DNA from: Gnetum montanum
Lineage: Eukaryota; Streptophyta; Gnetopsida; Gnetales; Gnetaceae
Direction of reading: 5' to 3'
Assembly (NCBI GenBank): GCA_015680685.1
Contig: MNCI01001919.1
Coordinates: 528,336-592,335, forward strand
Length of the DNA stretch: 64,000 nucleotides
The notes below the pieces were generated by a model, which made no database searches, was not told the origin of the DNA, and was given only the letters and a program-made list of their open reading frames with translations. The position numbers and the translations under genes are program-made. Shown here in pieces: positions 58,745-64,000 of the stretch (the first letter of the stretch is position 1; each line of letters opens with the position of its first letter).

Positions 58745-59691
58745 CAATTATATTCAGCCTTTCCATGATTCTGGTGAAGGCCAAGAAGAACGTGTCGACA
58801 ACGTCCACACACGGGTTGTTCAGCAAAGGCGTGTATATAGTCGCTCGTGGTGCTATCAACAGCCTAAAGATGAGGGTGCTGGAGGTTCCCACGGGCATGC
58901 TCTAGTCCACTAGACAGTATGAGAACGTTTTCCAGAACTGTGTCCAGACCTGTGACGGCAACGATAGTAAGTCACGTTTGAGCCCCAGTAGTCTGGCAGC
59001 ATCCATGAAGAGGCCCTAGTTGACATGACTGCAACCCAGTGCCACCTCTTGTCATTTCCACAACTGCTGATGTCGAGCTTATCACAGAGAGCCGCTATGC
59101 ACAGGATGGGGTGGAAGGATGAGGATGCATCCGGATCAAAGATGGGGTCCTTCTAATGGTAACAGTGCACATAGGGCTTACACTAGCTCCACACCAAGTC
59201 ACTACCAATGTCCATCATCATGAAGTTGTACCTAGGTGGCACACCTAGGCTGATTCTGTGAAGTACTCACCACTACCATCCAATAGCCCCAAAACTATTT
59301 GGTTACTAAAGTCATGGCCAGTCCCAAGTCCCTACCACCGTTGTTTCCAATAGGCATAATCAACACCATCTGACTTCTTCATAGATGCAACCTACGTACG
59401 TCGCGTCAGTGCCTCCACGCATGCTACATCGTGGAGTAGCCACATATGTAGCCTGTCCACGTCACTCGCATTATTGAACATGTCCTAGTGTAGCAGTGTC
59501 AGTGTGAGTCCATCCTCTAAGTCAAGGTCTAAGTCTAAGTTCAGAAACTCCTCGGGCATTTTGGCTGCAGCCTTGGACGTGGCCTGTTGCAGAGCCCCTA
59601 CGACATCCAATGACTGCTCCACTAGTGCTTTGACGGTAACAATAGAAACAAGAATCAAGAAGCACAATAGTGACCGTAGATGAGGTGCCAT
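58745..59691 (-). pseudogene. Captured aspartyl protease (ASPG/nepenthesin-like, A1 family) fragment
   Basis: ATG at 59691 opens MAPHLRSLLCFLILVSIVTV, a clear signal peptide. Going on with frame slips: DRLHMWLLHDVACVEALTRR (cf. RD.aRVeaL..R), VLGLLDGSGEYFT, then GTTSRYNF-like, MMMDIGSDLVW (active site DTGSD with T to I), CKPYVHCYHQKDPIFDPDASSSF, PSQVWTQFWKTFSYCLV and, after a deletion, LNIIGNI. This matches the family order up to FSYCL, then jumps to the C-terminal IIGN block, so the second catalytic Asp region (DSG) is absent. In plants such proteases are secreted or extracellular. No introns seen. Same strand as G, suggesting transcript capture. Confidence 0.72.
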
Positions 59692-59987
59692 TGCTTTGTG
59701 TGGGATTATCAAGCAGGAATGAATGACGTTTATTAAATAAGGATGTCTGTTCCATGAAATGGCCAAAATGTGTCAACTTTCTACCCCCTTTAAAAGGCTT
59801 AAAGAAATTTATGCAAGCCCCATTTTAAAACTAAACTGTACTTGAAGCTTTTATTGAAATTTTTACACTTGAAAAGATAAATCTTTTTGGAAGAAAATTC
59901 CCATCAAACATAAGGTTTGGTGGTATAAAAACCTCATTCCTAAAAAAAACAAACAAACTGTACATTGTCAAGACCTTTATTCATGGA
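59692..59987. other. Spacer between extra ORF and captured fragments of G
   Basis: AT-rich. Contains a purine/pyrimidine run near 59785-59805 (ctacccccctttaaaaggc-like) that could be an internal polypurine relic. No gene seen. Confidence 0.4.
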
Positions 59988-60515
59988 CTATTCTTGAGAT
60001 GGGAAGAGAATGGTGAGGGTTACTCTGGTAGGAATCCTCATATCTCTAACCTTCTCATAAGCAATCTCTAAAGTGATGAATGTTATTCTATTATTTTCTG
60101 GCTTGCTAGAGCTTTCAACTTGATCTTCTTGAGCTTTTTCTTCAGCAATCCTCTCATCTTCTTTCTCAGATGAATTCTTATTTTCTTCCCAATTGGGTCC
60201 TTCTTCTTCTTCTTGGGACACAAAGGCTTCTTCCCATGAATCTTCAGTGATTGGTTCTTTCTCCCTTTCCTCTTTTTGGGTGCAATTTTGATACTATCCC
60301 CAAATATTTGATTCTATTTCTAAATCTCCTATGAGAAATGAGAATTCATTATCCAACCAAGCCATGAAAGGACATTCTTTAGGTTCTCCACATGCTCTAG
60401 CTTTCAAGTAAGCCTTTAACACATGTTCTGAGCAACATCCCATTACATAAGGAATGAAAGGCTTCCTCTCATTCTCCCAAAATCCATCTTCTCTTTCAAA
60501 TTAGCTCTCTTCTCA
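59988..60515 (-). pseudogene. Extra 3' ORF of G, unknown function
   Basis: Downstream of integrase on the same strand, a frame reads KPFIPYVMGCCSEHVLKAY, then ARACGEPKECPFMAWLDNEFSFLIGDLEIES. A single TAG follows, then a very acidic/lysine-rich tail (EEEEGPNWEENKNSSEKEDERIAEEKAQ) ending at LFPSQE. Without that stop and one near 60505, it would be about 175 residues. I do not recognise the family. Extra ORFs in this 3' position are known from Tat/Athila-group elements. The Cys pattern (GCC...ACGEPKEC) looks structured rather than random. Confidence 0.6.
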
Positions 60516-60741
60516 CTTTCTCTACCCAACTTAAATTAGAAAATGAGGAAATTCTAGGCAACCCAATCCTCTTTTTATAGTAGCTAGAAATTTAAAATTC
60601 CCTCCAAGAGTCTTCAACCAATTTTTCTTCTTTTTGCACATTCTAACCACTTGTCAACATCTTCACTTAATTGAGACAACTTCCCTCTAAGTGGTTGATT
60701 AATCACCTCTTCCACTTGTCACACTTGTAGGAATTAAATTA

Positions 60742-61690
60742 TTAAACTNAAACATTATATGGAAATTGTAATTCTATGTCATCCAAAGTTGATAATTTGT
60801 AAGTATCCCTTGACAATTGCTTTGTAATTTGAAATGGACCAATCCACGTTGATGTAAACTTATTCGGTTTCTTCATATTCCATAATAAGACAAGATCCCC
60901 TATCTTGAAAGTTCTTTTCAGAGCTTTCCTATCAAACCATCTTTTAACTTGAGAGGTATTCTGTAACAAATTATCCCTTGCTTTATCTACTTCAACTTCT
61001 CTTTTAATAAGAAAATTCATGAAACTTCTATATTTATCAGTTTTTTCACTATATCTTTGTACAAATTTAGAATCTGAGCTTACAATCTTATTTGTAATTC
61101 TTGCTGGCAAACCATAAACTAAGTTATATGATGATGTCCCAATAGCTCTCTTAAATCTAATTCGATCTGACCATAATGCGGATTGTAGATAATTGATCCA
61201 ATTTCCTAGATTTCCATCCATCGATTTCTTGATATAAGAGATAAGATTTTTATTGGTGGATTCTACTAGGCCATTTCCTTGAGGATAATAGTTTGATGAG
61301 GAAAATAAGAAAATATATTTTTCTGACTCCCATTTAATAAACTCTTTAGATTTGACGGCAGGTCCATTTTCTGACACTAACACTTTGGGTAGACCAAATC
61401 TACTTAGAATTTGGTCTTCTAGAAACTTAATCACATCTAATGTTGAACTTCCTCTTAGAGCCTTTGCTTCAAACCATTTAGTAAAATAATCAATAGCCAT
61501 GAGAATAAACTTGTGTCCAGCTCTTGAAGGAGTAATTGTACTAATAAAATCCAAATCTCATTGCTGAAATGGTCTATCTGCAACTACTGGCTTTAAAGGG
61601 GCTCTAGCCTTTTTAATTTTGGGCCCATGAATTTGACATTTATAGCATTTTTGAATCTTTGAACTAATGTATTGATACATGGAAGGCCAT
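60742..61690 (-). pseudogene. Integrase of G
   Basis: Frame 61554-60742 (270 residues, longest in the window) opens MDFISTITPSRAGHKFILMAIDYFTKWFEA (first Asp). It continues GLPKVLVSENGPAVKSKEF, where the usual DNG Asp is Glu, then SSNYYPQGNGLVESTNKNLI with the catalytic Glu. The C-terminal part has VKRWFDRKALKRTFKIGDLVLLWNM...STWIGPFQITKQLSRDTYKL. The zinc-finger part lies upstream at 61690-61560 in broken frames (CYKCQIHGPK pattern). Position 60749 is an undetermined base (N), giving one unknown residue near the end. D to E at the second catalytic position implies inactivity. Confidence 0.88.
60749..60749. other. Undetermined base (N)
   Basis: Single N in the sequence, close to the 3' end of the integrase frame of G. 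Confidence 0.99.
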
Positions 61691-62179
61691 TAATATCCAT
61701 ATCGAAGTATATGTTGCATAGTCGACTTAGGGGATTCATGAAATAAATTCAAATAATCATGAAATTGTTCCAAAATGAAACTAATTTGATCATTATGAAC
61801 ACATTCCAATAAAACCCCCCAAAAATCCTTTCTATATAATATACAATCTTTAACAATGAATCTTTATGCTCTTTTGAAGAAAGCTCTTTTTTAACTTACA
61901 GTTAAATTATTTGGGATTTTCCTTGTATTAAGAGATTTGAGAATTTCATCATACCAATTTTCTTCATGGGTGTCAAGTGTACATACTTCACTTTCTCTAA
62001 TCATTATCTTGGCTAATCCCATTCCCTTAATTTTTTTCCATATTTCCAATGAAAATCTGAAACTTTGCAACTTTATAAGCCATTTTCCTTTTTCTAATCC
62101 AATCTCATTTTGGGCTAGGAATTGCTTGACTGCAGGTTCAATTAGTATAATGTGGACTAATGAACTTTTGAAATAATAT

Positions 62180-62640
62180 TTAAAATGTTGAAGTGCTTTG
62201 ATAACTGTAAATGCTTATTTCTCTAAGTCTAAATAATTTAATTCTGAACCCTTCAACTAATACCCAAAAAATCCAATTGGTTCATCTTGGCCTTCATCAA
62301 TTTTTTGTGTTAAAACAGCAATGATAGAATCATTCGAAGCAAAAGAATATAACCAAAAATCTTCTTTAAGCCTAGGCTTCACCAATTATGGACCTTCTTG
62401 TATAACATTTTTAATTTCTAATAAAGCTCTCTCTGATTCTAGTGTTTTCTCTACTTGGACGTCCTTTTTTAGCATATGCATCAAAGGTTTGGTAATTTCA
62501 GTAAACCCAGGGATGAACTTTTTCACAAAGTTTATCTTCCCAAAAAAAGATCTAAGAGATTTCTTACTTGTGGGATGCTCAATATTTTGTGCTGCTTGGA
62601 TTTGGGAATTGTCTATGGTAATTCCTTCTTGATATATCAC
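62180..62640 (-). pseudogene. RNase H (gypsy type) of G
   Basis: 62640-62386 is the connection domain: IYQEGITIDNSQIQAAQNIEHPTSKKSLRSFFGKINFVKKFIPGF...TKPLMHMLKK. Then, after a stop, LVKPRLKEDFWLYSFASNDSIIAVLTQK, the RNase H start with the D of 'ASD' changed to N. ELNYLDLEKxAFTVIKALQHFKYY follows, typical of Tat/Ogre RNase H. Confidence 0.8.
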
Positions 62641-63692
62641 ATGGCATAATAAGCTTTCAGATGTAACCCTGAAGATACACTTCTTAGAATTTAATGAAAT
62701 ACGAAACTCACGACATCTGTCGAAAACTTGCTGGAGATGATTAATATTATCTTCTTCTTCTTTTTAAGAATATTGTAATATCATCCAAATAAACCACCAC
62801 GAATTTTCCTAATAAATCCTTAAATGCTAAATCCATTGCTCTTTGGAAAGTAGCTCTAGCATTTGACAATCCAAATGGCATTCGTTGGTAAGAGAAAGTT
62901 CCCCATTTGGTGATAAATGCTATTTTGAATCTATCATTCTTATTTACCATGATTTGATTATAACCTGAGAAACCATCTAAGAAATAATATACTTGACAAC
63001 CTGAAACTTTAATCAGCATCTCATTAGTTCTTGGAAGTGGATACTTATCCTTTTTTGAGGCATCATTCAGATTTATAAAGTCTACACAAAGCCTTATATC
63101 ATCATTTTTTCTTTCTCACTGGAACAAGGTTAGCAAGCCATGTTGAATATCATACTAGATATATGATTCATGCTTGTAACAACTTCTCGATTTCGGCTTC
63201 CATAGCTGGTTCAAATGATGGATTAAATTTCCTTTGTTTTTGCTTGACTATTTTACAACATTCTATTAAAGGAATTTTATGTGTCATCATATTTGGTTTA
63301 AAAGCTTTAAGATCATCATAAGACCAAGCAAAATTGTTCAAATTATTTCTTAGACATGTTAACAAGTTTTTCTTGAAACTTGAATCTCTTCCCTTTGTAA
63401 CATTCAACATCTTTGGCATCCTATCTAATCCAAAATTCACTACCTTGAAAGCTTGACTTTCTGGGTTTTGTATATTCTTTTCAGTAAGTAAATTTTTCTT
63501 GAACTCATGTTCCAAGTCAATCATCCTTTTTGGAATGAAATTAGCTTTGGAGTTTGATGATGTTTCAAGTATCACTTGACCCTCAAATTCTTGTTTGTTT
63601 TTCATGAATATTAGTACTCGATCATCATCTTCAAATACTTGTAAATGTCTTATATTATCTGGTACTGATGGATGATGTTCTTCTTCAATCAT
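62641..63692 (-). pseudogene. Reverse transcriptase of G
   Basis: 63692-63168 is the N-terminal extension (LRNNLNNFAWSYDDLKAFKP...HKIPLIECCKIVKQKQRKFNPSFEPAMEAEIEKLLQA). 63019-62747 carries YYFLDGFSGYNQIMVNKNDRFKIAFITKWGTFSYQRMPFGLSNARATFQRAM, then FVVVYLDDITIF, the YLDD catalytic motif. A frame shift lies near 63020-63160 (the 'D..LN.....D.YPLP' block is broken). Confidence 0.9.
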
Positions 63693-63714
63693 TACATCTT
63701 TGTAACTTTCTATT

Positions 63715-64000
63715 ATTTACATATCCAATGCTAAAGCTGCCTTTGCCAAATCATTTGCTATAAGATTCTCTGCTTTGTTTATATGCTCTATTCGGCAATG
63801 TTGAAACTAATATAACATCTTACAAGAAAATTGCTTATAAGGTTTTAAGAACGAGCTCTTTACTACACAGTTACCCTTTACTTGTTCACAAAATAATCTT
63901 GATTCTCCTTTTATATTGATTACTCTAATATTTTTGTCTAGAGCTATTCTTATACCAATACATAAAGCTTCATACTCAGCTTTTTTGTTAGTACAAGGGA
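63715..64000 (-). pseudogene. Additional RNase H-like domain upstream of RT in G (partial)
   Basis: Minus strand from the window end: CTNKKAEYEALCIGIRIALDKNIRVINIKGESRLFCEQVKG, then KPYKQF, then (after a stop) HCRIEHINKAENLIANDLAKAALALDM. It fits the pattern NN.AEYeAL..GL..A....i..i.GDS.Lv..Qv.G.....l.pY, H..R..N..AD.LA..A of the second ('archaeal-type') RNase H found in Tat-lineage elements. It is in the same frame as the RT N-terminal extension that begins at 63692. The domain start is beyond the window. Confidence 0.72.

Larger units (their letters stand above)
56744..64000 (-). mobile_element. Tat-like Ty3/gypsy retrotransposon G, 5' part beyond the window
   Basis: Begins with TGTTGGCGACC at the break in E2. 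From right to left on the minus strand: RNase H-like domain (partial), RT, RNase H, integrase, an extra ORF, two captured host gene fragments, a pyrimidine-rich tract (polypurine on the element strand) at 57887-57905 and the 3' LTR. Pol motifs (GFSGYNQI, YLDDI, SSNYYPQGNGLVESTNK) are of the Tat/Ogre type. 5' LTR, primer site, gag and protease lie past the window end, so the right border is unknown. Confidence 0.75.

Noticed and set aside
62321-62632. Plus-strand 103-codon frame
   Set aside because: Lies opposite the RT/RNase H connection of G; no independent motif.
1-64000. CRISPR array, operon, prophage or bacterial features
   Set aside because: Composition, introns, LTR elements and LINEs show a plant nuclear sequence; no array of regular repeats with unique spacers is present.
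1-64000. tRNA or full rRNA genes
   Set aside because: No cloverleaf-like sequence was noticed by eye; only the two short 5S-derived segments were supported. A tRNAscan-SE and Infernal run would settle this.

Overview
The window is intergenic chromatin from a large, AT-rich plant nuclear genome. No intact, obviously functional host gene is visible. Almost everything recognisable is retrotransposon: Ty1/copia, chromodomain Ty3/gypsy, Athila-like and Tat-like Ty3/gypsy, and two kinds of LINE. All are scarred by stops, most of them TAG/TGA/TAA where CAG/CGA/CAA/TGG is expected, and CpG is nearly absent. That pattern fits old, methylated, decaying repeats in a giant plant genome. A gymnosperm or similar is plausible, but the sequence does not prove it.

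Layout. 1-3637: AT-rich, unassigned, with short ACCAATGTAATT-type repeats. 3643-42188: one copia element (F, minus strand, flanked by a perfect TGATT duplication) blown up from about 4.8-6 kb to 38.5 kb by nested insertions. B (5194-10897, perfect CATTA duplication) sits in its interior. E (15200-42029) sits inside its 5' LTR. E is split by chromovirus C (16632-36017). C contains an intron-bearing, plant-mobile-domain-like gene in antisense, and that gene is split by D (24281-34243), an Athila-like element. 42194-43850: nothing recognised. 43858-45425: LINE reverse transcriptase remnant with a CR1/L2-like sequence (+). 45485-45868: 3' end of an RTE-like LINE (+). About 46310-48080: a strikingly CpG-rich block with a cluster of perfect short hairpins, possibly a young solo LTR or a regulatory region. 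49485-52330: nearly full-length dead RTE-like LINE (-). 52939-53061: three identical 41-bp repeats. 54072-56743: 5' LTR and gag of a second E copy (E2), cut by G. 56744 to the window end: Tat-like element G (-), with 3' LTR, two captured host gene fragments (aspartyl protease and glycosyltransferase), an extra 3' ORF, integrase, RNase H, RT and an additional RNase H-like domain upstream of RT.

How they relate. D carries gag, protease, RT, RNase H and integrase, and shares gag, primer-binding site and LTR 3' end with E and E2, which show gag only. D-like elements are therefore candidate helpers for E-like non-autonomous elements. C (full gag-pol with chromodomain) and B (no pol, but a CCR4-like deadenylase fragment) share LTR blocks, tRNA-iMet-type priming, a 5S-rRNA-like segment and a 22-bp minisatellite, which makes a second autonomous/non-autonomous pair. 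All assignments come from reading motifs by eye; no database search was possible.
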